Source: Archangium sp.
GTDB lineage: Bacteria; Myxococcota; Myxococcia; Myxococcales; Myxococcaceae
NCBI GenBank assembly: GCA_030695565.1
Contig: JAUYRZ010000106.1
Span: forward strand, 28,867-92,866
DNA length: 64,000 nt
Direction: 5' to 3'
Shown here one piece after another: positions 24,620 to 33,675 of this stretch (its first letter is position 1; each line of letters begins with the position of its first letter). The notes beneath the pieces were generated by a model. The model did not search any database, was not told where the DNA came from, and saw nothing but the letters and a program-made list of their open reading frames with translations. The position numbers were made by a program, and so were the translations under genes.

Positions 24620-25644
24620 AAAAGCTCCTCTTGATGGCTGCGCTGGCGTTGGCGGGTTGCGAAGGAAAACTCGGCGGTCCGTCGGGGCCTGCGACGCCTG
24701 TAGAGCCAGAGGCCGACGCTGGATGTCCGCCGGAGGGGAAGAACGACGAGATTCGCGCGGCGCTCGCTCCGGCCTGTGCGAGCTGTCACACCAGCGGCAA
24801 CAAGCCCTACTTCGCCTCGCTCGACGCCTTCGAGAACGGGCTCGTCTACGACCCGAAGTGGGTGAACAAGGATGACCCGGAGAACTCCGGCCTCATTCTG
24901 CTGCTCCAGGGCCGTGCCCCCGGCAGCTACCCGCAGATGCCCCCCGGTGAGCCGTACACCGCGTTGGAGACCGACGGCCGCGCGAAGATTTCGCTCGCTG
25001 ACCTGAAGGCGTGGATCCGTGAGCTGCCCCCGCGGGGTGTGGTGAACGATGGGCCTTCACCTGAAGCGTTCACGGTGCGGCGCCTGCGCGCTGACGAGAT
25101 GATCCTCTCGTTGATGGATCAGCTGGGCTTGAGCCCGGCTGACTTCGTCGACACGTCGCGGCCGACGTGGCGCAATGAGGAGTTCACCGTGCGCGGTGGC
25201 CGGCTCTTCACGTGGCCCACCGACTGGGCGCCGGGCATTTCGCAGCAGTACGTCTCCGACAAACGTGCCACCGAGCGCTACGAGACGTTGGGCGGCGCGG
25301 TGATTCTGCAGGGCCGCAAGAATGACGTGGGGCTCGGGCCCTCCTCGGTGCAGACGTTGGTACAGGTCAGCCAGGCCTGGTGCCGTCTCGCGATCGAGAA
25401 GACGGGAAACACGTCGGTGCTCCGGCACGTCACGCTCGCCGACAAGAGCGCGACGAAGTCGGTCGAGATTCGCCAGAACATCGCCAGCCTGTCGTTGCGC
25501 ATGTTGGGCGACGTGCCGACCGACGCAGAGGTCACCGAAATGTACGAGCAGGTCTACCTGCCGCTCGAGCCCGCGAGCACCAGGGCCGCGTGGACCGGCG
25601 TGTGTGCCGCGCTCGTTCGTCACCCCCAATGGCTGAGCTACTGA
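24616..25644 (+). CDS. Cytochrome-c-like lipoprotein
   Basis: 342 residues from GTG 24616, overlapping the upstream stop. MKKLLLMAALALAGC is a lipoprotein signal with lipobox Leu-Ala-Gly-Cys. Residues about 45-125 form a small c-type cytochrome-like domain with one CASCH haem site and a downstream PQMPPGEP segment that can supply the Met ligand. The C-terminal half (RRLRADEMILSLMDQLGL) resembles regions of DUF1587/DUF1592 proteins. It sits between the DUF1592-like and DUF1501-like genes, 3 bp before the latter, so the three probably act together in the cell envelope. Confidence 0.8.
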   Translation: MKKLLLMAALALAGCEGKLGGPSGPATPVEPEADAGCPPEGKNDEIRAALAPACASCHTSGNKPYFASLDAFENGLVYDPKWVNKDDPENSGLILLLQGRAPGSYPQMPPGEPYTALETDGRAKISLADLKAWIRELPPRGVVNDGPSPEAFTVRRLRADEMILSLMDQLGLSPADFVDTSRPTWRNEEFTVRGGRLFTWPTDWAPGISQQYVSDKRATERYETLGGAVILQGRKNDVGLGPSSVQTLVQVSQAWCRLAIEKTGNTSVLRHVTLADKSATKSVEIRQNIASLSLRMLGDVPTDAEVTEMYEQVYLPLEPASTRAAWTGVCAALVRHPQWLSY

Positions 25645-25647
25645 CCC

Positions 25648-27228
25648 ATGAATTCATCACGGCGAACGATGTTGAAGTGGGCTCTGGGTGCAGGTCAGGT
25701 CGCGTTGCTCGATCGCTTCGGGCTGCTGCGTTCCGGCGTCGCGCGCGCGGCGAGCCCTGATGCGCCCAGCCGGATCTGCGTCATCTACGTGCCCGGTGGT
25801 TTCCGGCCGCAGTACCACTTCTGGCCGATGGAGGACGCCGACGTGGAGTTCTGCGTGCCCACGCCGGGTGGTTTCGCGAGCGAGCCCATTTTCTTCCGCA
25901 AGGAACAGCTGGTCGATCTCGGCCCGGCGAACGGGGCGTACAAACCGCTGCGCGTCTGGCAGTCGTGGGACCCGATGAACCCGGCCAATCGCGCGGCGGG
26001 GTTCTCGCCTTCGATGTACGGCTATCAGCACTTTGGTCTCGCTGATCAGGTCGCGGTGCTGCACGGCGTCGATCAAGGCACGGCTGATCACGCGAGCGCC
26101 TTCGTCTCGGCGATGTGTGGGGTCGCGAGCCCCGACTTCCGCTCGCCGGCGTTGCACTCGGTGGTGGCCAATCATCTGCACTCGCGGTTCGCGTCGACCC
26201 GGCCGTTGCCGTTCGTGGTGGTCACCAGCGAACGCGGCATGCCGGTGGCGCAGGGGTTGCCTTCGCACGCGGCGCCGGTGCGGGTGCCTTCGATCGAAGC
26301 GCTCACGCCGCAGATGTCGGACGACTCGACCAAGAACCCCTGGTGGACCGACTTGAACGCGCGCACGGAGCGCCCCGAGACGAACGCGAAGGGTGACGCG
26401 CTCGGCTCGATGCTCAAGACCACCACGCTCGAGCAGCACACGCTCAACCAACCGGGCAAGTACCTGGGCCGGTCCAACAAGAACGTCGATGGCTTCCTCG
26501 AAGGGCTGCACGGCTCGTTGCGCAGCGTGAGCCGCGTGCTGGCCGCCGACGTGGTGTCGGTGCTCGAAGCGCAGAAGGGCATCGACTCACTGATCAGCAA
26601 CCGGCCCGCATACCTCGCGAACTATTTGCCGACTCCGTTCAGCTACACCTTCGGCAGCGCGAACTTTCACATGACGGGCCTCGAGCCGCGCTTCGACATG
26701 GCGCTGCGGTTGCTCAAGTCGGATCTCACCTCGGCGGTGCACATCGGGTTGTCGCCGCTCGACTTCGATACGCACTCGGGGCTGGGGCACGCGTTCAGCT
26801 GCGCTCACGGGCGGGCCCAGATGGATCTGGTCGCGCGATTCCTCGGTGAGTTGAAGGCGAGCCCGGCGCCGGGTTTGCCGGGCAAGACGCTGCTCGATGA
26901 CACGCTGGTGGTGGTGATGTCGGAGTTCGGCCGCTCGTGGGCGTCGCCGTCGGGGACCAGCGGCTTCAACCTGCCGGACGATCATCACCCGTACACGAGC
27001 GTGATGTACGCGGGTGGCAACGTGGCGGGGAACCGGCAGGTGGGCAGTTATGACCGCCGCGGCTTCGGTGTTCCGGCGACGATCGTCGAGGAGAACAACC
27101 AGCCCGCCCAGCGCGTGCCGCGTTCAGCGGATGCCGTCGCGACGGCGATGCGCATCATGGGGCTCGATTTCCACGAGTTCTTCATCCCCGGCGGGTACGG
27201 CGAGGTCGTCGGTCTGCGGAAGAGCTGA
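25648..27228 (+). CDS. Tat-exported DUF1501-like protein
   Basis: 526 residues. The N-terminus carries a twin-arginine signal (SRRTMLKWALGAGQVALLD). The body shows DUF1501/alkaline-phosphatase-fold features: IYVPGGFRPQYHFWPM, FDTHSGLGHAFSCAHGRAQMDLVARFL, VVVMSEFGRSW and DDHHPYTSVMYAGGNVAG. Asp/His residues in these motifs would form the metal site of that superfamily. It is last of the operon with the DUF1592-like and cytochrome-like genes. DUF1592-DUF1501 partners are a recurrent pair in Myxococcota and Planctomycetota; the reaction is undetermined. Confidence 0.85.
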   Translation: MNSSRRTMLKWALGAGQVALLDRFGLLRSGVARAASPDAPSRICVIYVPGGFRPQYHFWPMEDADVEFCVPTPGGFASEPIFFRKEQLVDLGPANGAYKPLRVWQSWDPMNPANRAAGFSPSMYGYQHFGLADQVAVLHGVDQGTADHASAFVSAMCGVASPDFRSPALHSVVANHLHSRFASTRPLPFVVVTSERGMPVAQGLPSHAAPVRVPSIEALTPQMSDDSTKNPWWTDLNARTERPETNAKGDALGSMLKTTTLEQHTLNQPGKYLGRSNKNVDGFLEGLHGSLRSVSRVLAADVVSVLEAQKGIDSLISNRPAYLANYLPTPFSYTFGSANFHMTGLEPRFDMALRLLKSDLTSAVHIGLSPLDFDTHSGLGHAFSCAHGRAQMDLVARFLGELKASPAPGLPGKTLLDDTLVVVMSEFGRSWASPSGTSGFNLPDDHHPYTSVMYAGGNVAGNRQVGSYDRRGFGVPATIVEENNQPAQRVPRSADAVATAMRIMGLDFHEFFIPGGYGEVVGLRKS

Positions 27229-27336
27229 TCCGCGGAGGGGTGTGCAGGGGTGTGCAGCGCGGTGCACAGGGCGAACTCGCAAGGGGTCGGCATCACGGGC
27301 TCACCTGGTGGCCCCGAGCGTGAAGAGCGTCGTCCC

Positions 27337-28074
27337 ATGATGCCTCGTTCTTCTCTGGTCATTTTCGCGGCGGTGCTCTCGGCGTGCGGCCGGCCGGCGC
27401 TCTCGGAGTCAACGCTCACCGTCAGCGTGTTGCGCGAGGGCGCGCTCGTGAAGCACGTGTGGCTCGCCTTTGAAGACGAGCGGTACCCGTGCGGGCGCCT
27501 CGACGCCACGGTGACGCTCAACGGTGTGGCCTTGCGACAGCAGTCCGATGGAACGAGTGACCGCGGCTTGCACCTCATCTTCCCCTTACCGGGCTGTCAG
27601 CCACCCAGCTTCGAGCTCGAGCCCGGGACCCAGGCTTCCTTGTCGGGTCCCTTCGAGTTGGTGGTGGATGCCGGTGGCGAGCGCGTGGTGATGCGCAGCG
27701 AAGGGCTGCTGACGGCGGGCTACGTCGGTCCCGCGCAGGTGGCTGCGGGCGCTCCGATGCGCTTGTCGCCGAGCGGCGTGTTTCAGGCGTTTCGCATCCT
27801 GCGTTCGCTCGCCATCACCGGTCCGGGGCTCGCACGTGATGACCAGGACGAGATGGAGGTTTCGCAGCAGAAGTGGCGCTGGACGCGGTGGGAGGCACTG
27901 ATGGAGAACGAGGCCCTGGTCGCGACCGTACCCGCTGATCTCCCCGCGGGGACCTACACGTGGAGCGCAGCGGACTTCACGGTCCAGGTACCGGTGCAGC
28001 AGTGCGAGGGCGTGCGCAGCTGCGACGTGCGCCTCGGCCTCGACGTGAGCGGCGTGGTGACCGTCACGCGGTGA
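27337..28074 (+). CDS. Hypothetical lipoprotein
   Basis: 245 residues from ATG 27337 (second ATG at 27340); the open frame extends to 27250 but that part is not protein-like. MMPRSSLVIFAAVLSACG has a lipobox (Leu-Ser-Ala-Cys). The mature protein is beta-rich with two pairs of Cys (YPCGRL, PGCQPP, CEGVRSC) and no recognised domain. It follows the DUF1501-like gene by 108 bp, a gap containing the direct repeat GGGGTGTGCAG twice (27237-27260), and may be a separate transcript. Confidence 0.72.
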   Translation: MMPRSSLVIFAAVLSACGRPALSESTLTVSVLREGALVKHVWLAFEDERYPCGRLDATVTLNGVALRQQSDGTSDRGLHLIFPLPGCQPPSFELEPGTQASLSGPFELVVDAGGERVVMRSEGLLTAGYVGPAQVAAGAPMRLSPSGVFQAFRILRSLAITGPGLARDDQDEMEVSQQKWRWTRWEALMENEALVATVPADLPAGTYTWSAADFTVQVPVQQCEGVRSCDVRLGLDVSGVVTVTR

Positions 28075-28397
28075 AGTGGTTCAGGTGGCCCTTCACCCTG
28101 AAGAGGGCAACGGCACTTTGTGCTGCTGGTGGATGCCGAGGGTGATGACGGGAACTTCCACTGGCGGGGGCGATCAACTCTTTCGCTACGTCGGCCACGG
28201 TGCGCGACGAGTACTTCTCGAACTCCACGTTCATCAGGTTGCGCGAGCCCTGCCGCGTTTGAAGGCGAGCCCAGGTTTCCCCAGACGAAGGCCTGCAGCT
28301 CCATCTCGCCGGGCATGGCCGCGTTCGTGAGCTGGCCAGAGCTGTCAAACCAGGTCCCCTCAACCCGACCCTCTTTCCCGCAGGCGAAGGGAGGCAC
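28075..28397 (-). pseudogene. Possible degraded coding sequence
   Basis: This 345-bp gap between two plus-strand genes has minus-strand stretches that read like protein but change frame: GTWFDSSGQLTNAAMPGEM and ELQAFVWGNLG, then RNLMNVEFEKYSSRTVADVA, then VPVITLGIHQQHKVPLPSSG and a stop. At least one shift separates each part. I read it as a decayed gene whose family I cannot name. A plus-strand frame extending the next gene's N-terminus through here is less convincing. Confidence 0.3.
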
Positions 28398-28419
28398 GTG
28401 CTCCTGCTACGGTGTCGCG

Positions 28420-29949
28420 ATGCTCGCGCGCCGATGGGTCTGGCTGGTGATGTGCGTTGCAGTCACCGGGTCAGTGGCGGCTGCTCCTCCGCCCGCCCTC
28501 ACGCGCGAGGCCTTGCGTGAGATGTTCCGCAAACGCGACCCGTACTGCGGCACCCGTGACCCCTGGGCGAACTTCGCTTCACGCACCAAGACCGCCGACG
28601 AGGTCGCGACGCTGCAGGCCTGGGCAGACGATCGCACCGAACCGGTCGAAGCCCGCAGGCCCGCACTGCAGGCGCTCTGTCAGCAGCACGACCCGAAGCT
28701 GGTCGCGTGGTGGCGGGAGAAGCTGGCTGCTGCCGGTCAAGACACCCCTGAACGGATGCTCGCGCTCGATGGGCTGCTCAGTGCCGATGCAGCGTCCACG
28801 CTCGCAGAGGTCTTTGCTCACCTCGGCGAGACGGAGGCGATCGACTCCTTCTTGATTCTCAGCGCCACGAACGAGCACCTCACCGCGGCCGTGCCCTTTC
28901 TTCGCGGGTATCAACGCTCGAAGAAGGCTTCACCGAAGATGCAGGCCGAGCTGACGCGCCGGTTGCTTTCGCTCGATCCCGCAGGCGCCGAAGCCGATGC
29001 CGACGCGCTGCTGGCGGATGGTGATGACGCGAGCCTGTGGACGGTGGTCAACGGTGAGACGAAGTTTTCGGTGGCCCGGTTGGAGCAGCTCCTTCCCCGG
29101 CTCGAGCGGCCCTCCGATGCACTCCAGGGAGAGCTCGCCGACCGAATCGCGTTCGAGCTCTTTCACCTGCTCGAGCGCCGCGACCCCGCCGCCGCGCAGC
29201 TGGCCACCATCTGGTCGAACCCGCCCGAGGCCACTGCGAAACTGCTCGACCGTGCGCCTGCCATCTCGTTGGTGCTCGCGTTGTGGCAGCAGTCTCGCGG
29301 CGACTTCAGCTCGGGGCTTCGGCTCTTCACGCAGGGGCTGGCCAGGCCGCCGGAGCCGCCGACCGAAGATGGCTCCTACGACATGTCGACTCCGCAGGTC
29401 GCTTACGCGGGGTTGATGCTGCACCACGCCTGCACGCTCGAGATGACGGGTCAGCGCACTGCGGCACTCACGCAGCTGAAGGCCTTCGAGACGTGGTCGA
29501 TGCCGGTGCGGCACGAGGTGGCCAACCTGCTCGACAACCTCCAGTTCCGGGCCTGGTCTCCGTACTGGTGCTACCGCGCGATCTCGTCAGAGACTTTGGC
29601 TGCCATGCCGCTCGTGCTGACAGCCACCCGCACCAGGACGAAGAAGGGCTATCGGCTGGTGGTCGAGGCGCGCAATGCATCGTCACAGGCGGTGAAGGTG
29701 CGGGGCTGCCCTGTGAGCGGAGGTGGCTTTCTTCCCGGTGATCACCTGTGGGTGACGGCCGACGGGCATCAGCTGGATGCCCCCAGGCTGGGGTGTCAGC
29801 CCCAACCGCGAACGCTGGAGGCCGGCGCGGTGATGAGCGCCCGCTTCGACGTCGCGGCTTCGGGCAACGGTCCCCTTCGCCTCACGCTGCGGCCCGGCGT
29901 CGAGATGCGCGGCAAGCCAGATGAGCTCTGGTTCGTCTTCGCAGACTGA
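28420..29949 (+). CDS. Exported helical-repeat protein
   Basis: 509 residues from ATG 28420, preferred over the longer frame from 28120 because it places a signal peptide first (LARRWVWLVMCVAVTGSVAAAPPP). The body (about 30-400) is a string of helix pairs with Leu/Ala periodicity, resembling HEAT/TPR-type solenoids. The last 110 residues look beta-rich (LVLTATRTRTKKGYRLVVEARN) with a GCPVSGGGF motif, as in small Ig-like domains. No catalytic motif is visible. It stands alone between a degraded region and the repeats before the next minus-strand gene. Confidence 0.7.
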   Translation: MLARRWVWLVMCVAVTGSVAAAPPPALTREALREMFRKRDPYCGTRDPWANFASRTKTADEVATLQAWADDRTEPVEARRPALQALCQQHDPKLVAWWREKLAAAGQDTPERMLALDGLLSADAASTLAEVFAHLGETEAIDSFLILSATNEHLTAAVPFLRGYQRSKKASPKMQAELTRRLLSLDPAGAEADADALLADGDDASLWTVVNGETKFSVARLEQLLPRLERPSDALQGELADRIAFELFHLLERRDPAAAQLATIWSNPPEATAKLLDRAPAISLVLALWQQSRGDFSSGLRLFTQGLARPPEPPTEDGSYDMSTPQVAYAGLMLHHACTLEMTGQRTAALTQLKAFETWSMPVRHEVANLLDNLQFRAWSPYWCYRAISSETLAAMPLVLTATRTRTKKGYRLVVEARNASSQAVKVRGCPVSGGGFLPGDHLWVTADGHQLDAPRLGCQPQPRTLEAGAVMSARFDVAASGNGPLRLTLRPGVEMRGKPDELWFVFAD

Positions 29950-30061
29950 CGCCCTCGCCGAAAGCGGCGTTTCACTTCTTCGATGGTGGCGTCGGCGCCG
30001 GTGTCTCGCGTGAAGAACGCGGTCAACGCTCGAACCTGTCGTCGGTCGCCATGTGCGTAAG

Positions 30062-30084
30062 CCCTCTCCCCCGCGGGGAGAGGG
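30062..30084. repeat. CCCTCTCCC-type palindromic repeat, copy D
   Basis: CCCTCTCCC-CCGCG-GGGAGAGGG-type stem without the G-rich tail. It lies 55 bp past the stop of the minus-strand ATP-grasp gene and between converging genes, so it could terminate either. Confidence 0.6.
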
Positions 30085-30099
30085 AGCGCGGTGCGTAGG

Positions 30100-30129
30100 T
30101 TCGTTGGTGCGTCGTTCGTTGGTGCGTCG
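30100..30129. repeat. 15-bp tandem repeat
   Basis: TTCGTTGGTGCGTCG occurs twice back to back (30100-30114, 30115-30129), followed by a partial third unit (TCGTTTCG). It lies just beyond the 3' end of the ATP-grasp gene at 30139-31359. No function is evident; slippage products of this kind can vary in copy number. Confidence 0.7.
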
Positions 30130-30138
30130 TCGTTTCGC

Positions 30139-31359
30139 TCAGCCGCCGGCGTAGAGCGTGACGTCGGTCGCCGCGGCGAAGGCGATCTTGTAGGCCGCGT
30201 CCCAGTTCGGGTGACGGATCATCAGGTGACCGTCCGAGAGCAGCGTCTGCTTCCAGTTGCGCCGCATGGTGCCGGGCCGGAGCAGCTGCTCCTCCACCAC
30301 GTAGTCGCCGTAGCGGTTCATGTAGTCCTTCAGGCCGGTGATCTTCGTGATGCGGCCCTGGCCCAGCGCCCGCTTGAACACGATGCCCGCGTTGTACTTG
30401 CGCTTCGTCGAGCCCTCGAACGACTTCCAGCACGCCACGCGCGCCCACTCGCGAAAGAGGTCGACGTCACCGGTGTAGTTCATCTGATCCACCAGGTGCG
30501 CGCCGCCGGGCCGGCAGCCGATCTCGCCGAACACCGCTTCGCCCTTCTTGGTGAGGAACCACTCCATGTGCGTGAAGCCGTCGCCCATGCCGAGCGCCTT
30601 GAGCACCTTGCGGCCCAGCACGATGCCCGGCTTGATCTTCGGCTGATCGAGCTCGCGCACCGTGATGATCACCGGGCTGACCCACTCGTTGCTGCGCGCG
30701 ATCAACGGCGGCGGCAGGTACGAGGCCACGTTCTCGTAGGCCGGTTTGCCGTCGATGCAGACCGTGTCGTAGGTGAACTCTTCGCCGTCGATGAACTCTT
30801 CGCAGCTCACCACCTCGACGTGGCGCATCGCTGCGATGGCCGATTCGAGCTCGGCCTTCGACGACACCTTGTACGTGTCGGCGCTGCCGGCCCCGGAGAT
30901 GGGCTTCAAGATCAACGGGTAGCCGATCTTCTCGGCCGCCTCGCGGATCTCCCGTTCACTCTTCACCTTGAACGCGTACGGCACCCGCAGGCCCGCGGCC
31001 TTCACGCGATCCTTCATCAACATCTTGTCGCGGAAGCCGGTCACCGTATCGACCGACATGCCCGGCAGACCGAACCGCTCACGCAGGCGCGCGGCGAGGA
31101 TCACCAGCGGCTCCCAGTTCGAGAGGATGCGATCGATGCGGCGGCCGCGCAGCCAGGCCGAGACGCGCTTGATGACGTCGTCCTCGTCCATGATGCGCGG
31201 CACCTGGAGGTAGTCGGCGAGGTAGGGCTTGAGGCTCTTCGGCAGCGCCTGGCGGGCGGAGTCGCCGACGCCAAAGACGTTGGCTCCGACTTCAGCGAGG
31301 CCACGCGTGTACTGCTGCATCTCCGGCGGATACGAGGGCGCGAGGAAGACGACGTTCAT
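30139..31359 (-). CDS. ATP-grasp ligase
   Basis: 406 residues from ATG 31359. The N-terminus MNVVFLAPSYPPEMQQYTRGLAEVGA parallels that of the 8004 protein. ATP-grasp motifs: DKMLMKDRVKAAGLRVPYAF, YPLILKPISGAGSADTY, CEEFIDGEEFTYDT and VFGEIGCRPGGAHLVD with the metal-binding Glu and Arg. It belongs to the same subgroup as the ligases at 8004 and 31488 and is divergent from the latter, sharing a 128-bp promoter gap. Several related ligases in one region suggest stepwise addition of residues to one product. Confidence 0.87.
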   Translation of the reverse strand: MNVVFLAPSYPPEMQQYTRGLAEVGANVFGVGDSARQALPKSLKPYLADYLQVPRIMDEDDVIKRVSAWLRGRRIDRILSNWEPLVILAARLRERFGLPGMSVDTVTGFRDKMLMKDRVKAAGLRVPYAFKVKSEREIREAAEKIGYPLILKPISGAGSADTYKVSSKAELESAIAAMRHVEVVSCEEFIDGEEFTYDTVCIDGKPAYENVASYLPPPLIARSNEWVSPVIITVRELDQPKIKPGIVLGRKVLKALGMGDGFTHMEWFLTKKGEAVFGEIGCRPGGAHLVDQMNYTGDVDLFREWARVACWKSFEGSTKRKYNAGIVFKRALGQGRITKITGLKDYMNRYGDYVVEEQLLRPGTMRRNWKQTLLSDGHLMIRHPNWDAAYKIAFAAATDVTLYAGG

Positions 31360-31409
31360 GGGGGGAGCATACCTGCGCTGGGAGGGGGGCCGGCTCCAGA
31401 ATTGGTGAG

Positions 31410-31433
31410 CCCTCTCCCCCGCGGTGGAGAGGG
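31410..31433. repeat. CCCTCTCCC-type palindromic repeat, copy E
   Basis: CCCTCTCCC-CCGCGGT-GGAGAGGG in the divergent gap between two ATP-grasp genes. Here it cannot be a terminator, which argues that the family is a mobile or structural repeat and not simply a transcription stop. Confidence 0.6.
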
Positions 31434-31487
31434 AGCACATGGAGACAAGGCGTGACTCACGTGCCGCCCAGACGGACAATGCCGCCC

Positions 31488-32696
31488 ATGCGCACCGTCG
31501 TGTTCGTCGTCCCCTATCCCGCAGAGGCCAGCCTTCGTTTCGCCCGGTCGTTTGCCGAGCTGAAGGGTGTCCGGTTGATCGGCCTGGTCCAGAAAGCCCC
31601 CACCGGGGCCGCGGCCAAGCCGTTCGCGAACTTCGTGAAGGTCGACGACGCCTTCGATGCCAAACAGCTGGTGGTGGCGTGCGAGAAGGTGCGCAAGCGC
31701 TACGGCGGCATCCACCAGATCGTCGGCGTGCTCGAGCCGCTCCAGGTGCCCCTGGCCGAGGCGCGGAAGTACTTCGGCATTCCCGGCACCGATCCCAAGA
31801 CCGCCGATCTCTTCCGCGACAAGTCGCGCATGAAGGACGCCCTGCGCGCCGCCGGTCTGCCCTGCGCGCGTCACATGTTGATCACCTCGCTCGCCGACGC
31901 GGTGGCGTTCGTGAAGCAGGTGCACTTCCCCATCGTGCTCAAGCCGCCCGCGGGCGCCGGCTGCAAGGCCACCTGGCGGATCAAGAACCTCGACGAGCTC
32001 AAGAGCGCCATCGAGGCCGTGCAGCCCCGCCCCGACAACCCCACGCTCGCCGAGGAGTTCCTCAAGGGCCGTGAGTACTGCTTCGACACCATCACCGTGA
32101 AGGGCAAGGTGCTCTTCGAAAACATCAGCCGCTACTACCCCGGCCCGCTCGAGGTGACCGAGAACCCGTGGATCCAGTGGTCGGTGGTGCAGCCGCGTTC
32201 ACTGATCGATCTCGATGACGCGCGCCTGCTCGGCCGCAAGTGCATCAAGGTGCTGGGCCTCGCCACCGGCTTCACCCACATGGAGTGGTTTCGCCGCGAA
32301 GACGGCACGCTGGCCATCGGCGAAATTGCCGCCCGCCCGCCCGGCGCCAACTTCGTGGAGATGATGGGCTTCGGTCACGACGCCGACATGTACAAGGCGT
32401 GGGCGCGCGCCGTGACGGACAACGCGTTCGATGGCCCGTATGAGCGGAAGTACGCGGTGGGCTGTGCGTATCTGCGCGGCATCGGTCACGGCCGCGTGCA
32501 GCGCGTGCTCGGCGTGAAGGAAGCGAACATGAAGGTGGGCAACCTCGCGGTGAAGACGCGGCTGCCGAAGATCGGCCAGCCCAAGTCGGATCACTACGAA
32601 GGCGAGGGCTACGTCATCGTGCGCCACCCCGACACCGAGGTGGTGAAGGCCGCGGTGAAGACCATCGTGGAGACCATTCGCATCGAGTACGCATGA
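31488..32696 (+). CDS. ATP-grasp ligase
   Basis: 402 residues from ATG 31488; upstream in-frame codons at 31452 and 31479 are less likely. Motifs: DKSRMKDALRAAGLPCARHM, FPIVLKPPAGAGCKATW, AEEFLKGREYCFDT and IGEIAARPPGANFVEMM. It is a paralogue of the 8004 and 30139 ligases, with the shared ENxSRYYPGPLEV / DFVTHYYPNVLE region before the metal site. Its stop overlaps the start of an N-formylglutamate-amidohydrolase-like gene by 4 nt, giving a ligase-hydrolase pair like those in the upstream cluster. Confidence 0.88.
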   Translation: MRTVVFVVPYPAEASLRFARSFAELKGVRLIGLVQKAPTGAAAKPFANFVKVDDAFDAKQLVVACEKVRKRYGGIHQIVGVLEPLQVPLAEARKYFGIPGTDPKTADLFRDKSRMKDALRAAGLPCARHMLITSLADAVAFVKQVHFPIVLKPPAGAGCKATWRIKNLDELKSAIEAVQPRPDNPTLAEEFLKGREYCFDTITVKGKVLFENISRYYPGPLEVTENPWIQWSVVQPRSLIDLDDARLLGRKCIKVLGLATGFTHMEWFRREDGTLAIGEIAARPPGANFVEMMGFGHDADMYKAWARAVTDNAFDGPYERKYAVGCAYLRGIGHGRVQRVLGVKEANMKVGNLAVKTRLPKIGQPKSDHYEGEGYVIVRHPDTEVVKAAVKTIVETIRIEYA

Positions 32697-33595
32697 AGCT
32701 GCCTCACTCCATCGAGGGTGTGGTCGAGGTCACCGTGTCGGCTGCTGCCGGCAGCAACAAGTGGCTGCTCATCGAGGTGCCTCACGGCGCCACGCGCAAG
32801 AGCGACTACGACGCGGTGGTCTCGAAGCTGAAGAGCACGTTGCCTGAGCAGCTCGAGCACTTCTTCTTCGTGAACACCGACATCGGTGCGCCCGAAGGCG
32901 CCGCGTGGTTGGGCAAGACGTTGTCGGCCCAGGGCATCAACGTGGTGGTCGCGCGTTGCCTGATTCCCCGCACGTTCATCGACACCAACCGGGTCATTCA
33001 GCCGAACGGTGACGGCAAGGTCGTCGATGGGCTGACCCCGGGCCTGCCGGGCTACATCGACGCGCCTGAAGACGCGCAGTGGCTCACGGCGCAACATGCG
33101 GCCTACCACCAGGTGGTCAGCGCCGCGTACCAGGAGGTCTGCCGCGGCGCCGATGGCCTCGCGCTGCAGCTGCACTCGTACTCACCGCGTTCGGTGTCGA
33201 TCGAGAAGACCGATGGGAACATCGTCACGGCGCTGCACGCGGCGTACGTGCCCGAGGTCTACGAGAAGTGGCCGGAGCGCCCGCCGGTCGATGTGATCAG
33301 CGCGCTGCCAGATGGGAGCTTTCGCGCGGCGCCGAAGCTGGTCGACGCGACGCTCGCTGCGTACGCCGCCGAGGGCATCGCGGCGAAAGAGAACGGCACC
33401 TACCACCTGCACACCGTGGCCATGGGTTACGAGTACGCGCGCGCGTACCCGCAGCAGGTGCTCTGCGTGGAGCTGAACCGCGGGCTGGTGGCGGATCCCT
33501 TCGTCCCATTCGGCGTCTCGCCCATCAGCGAGGAGAAGGTGGCCAGGATGGTGGCCCCGCTCGGGCGCGTGTTGGCGGCCGCCCTGGCTCAGTGA
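32693..33595 (+). CDS. N-formylglutamate amidohydrolase-like protein
   Basis: 300 residues in ATGA overlap with the ATP-grasp gene. KWLLIEVPHGATRKSDYD matches the EVPHxGT/D start of the FGase (HutG-like) family, which shares the zinc-peptidase M14-type fold. Further candidates for metal and catalysis are VNTDIGAPEG, CLIPRTFIDTNR and ALQLHSYSPR. LCVELNRGLVADPFVPF near the end gives the conserved late Glu. No histidine-utilisation genes are nearby, so hydrolysis of an N-acylated or gamma-linked product of the ligases is more likely than histidine catabolism. Confidence 0.72.
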   Translation: MKLPHSIEGVVEVTVSAAAGSNKWLLIEVPHGATRKSDYDAVVSKLKSTLPEQLEHFFFVNTDIGAPEGAAWLGKTLSAQGINVVVARCLIPRTFIDTNRVIQPNGDGKVVDGLTPGLPGYIDAPEDAQWLTAQHAAYHQVVSAAYQEVCRGADGLALQLHSYSPRSVSIEKTDGNIVTALHAAYVPEVYEKWPERPPVDVISALPDGSFRAAPKLVDATLAAYAAEGIAAKENGTYHLHTVAMGYEYARAYPQQVLCVELNRGLVADPFVPFGVSPISEEKVARMVAPLGRVLAAALAQ

Positions 33596-33675
33596 CGGGC
33601 GCTCACCCGCCCGCTGGTTTCTCCGTGCACGCCCTTCACGTCGTCGGCGCCCTGGCCCCTTCGGGAAAGGGAGAT

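Noticed and set aside
28120..28419. N-terminal extension of the helical-repeat protein from 28120
   Set aside because: The upstream 100 residues are not protein-like, and the signal peptide begins at 28420.
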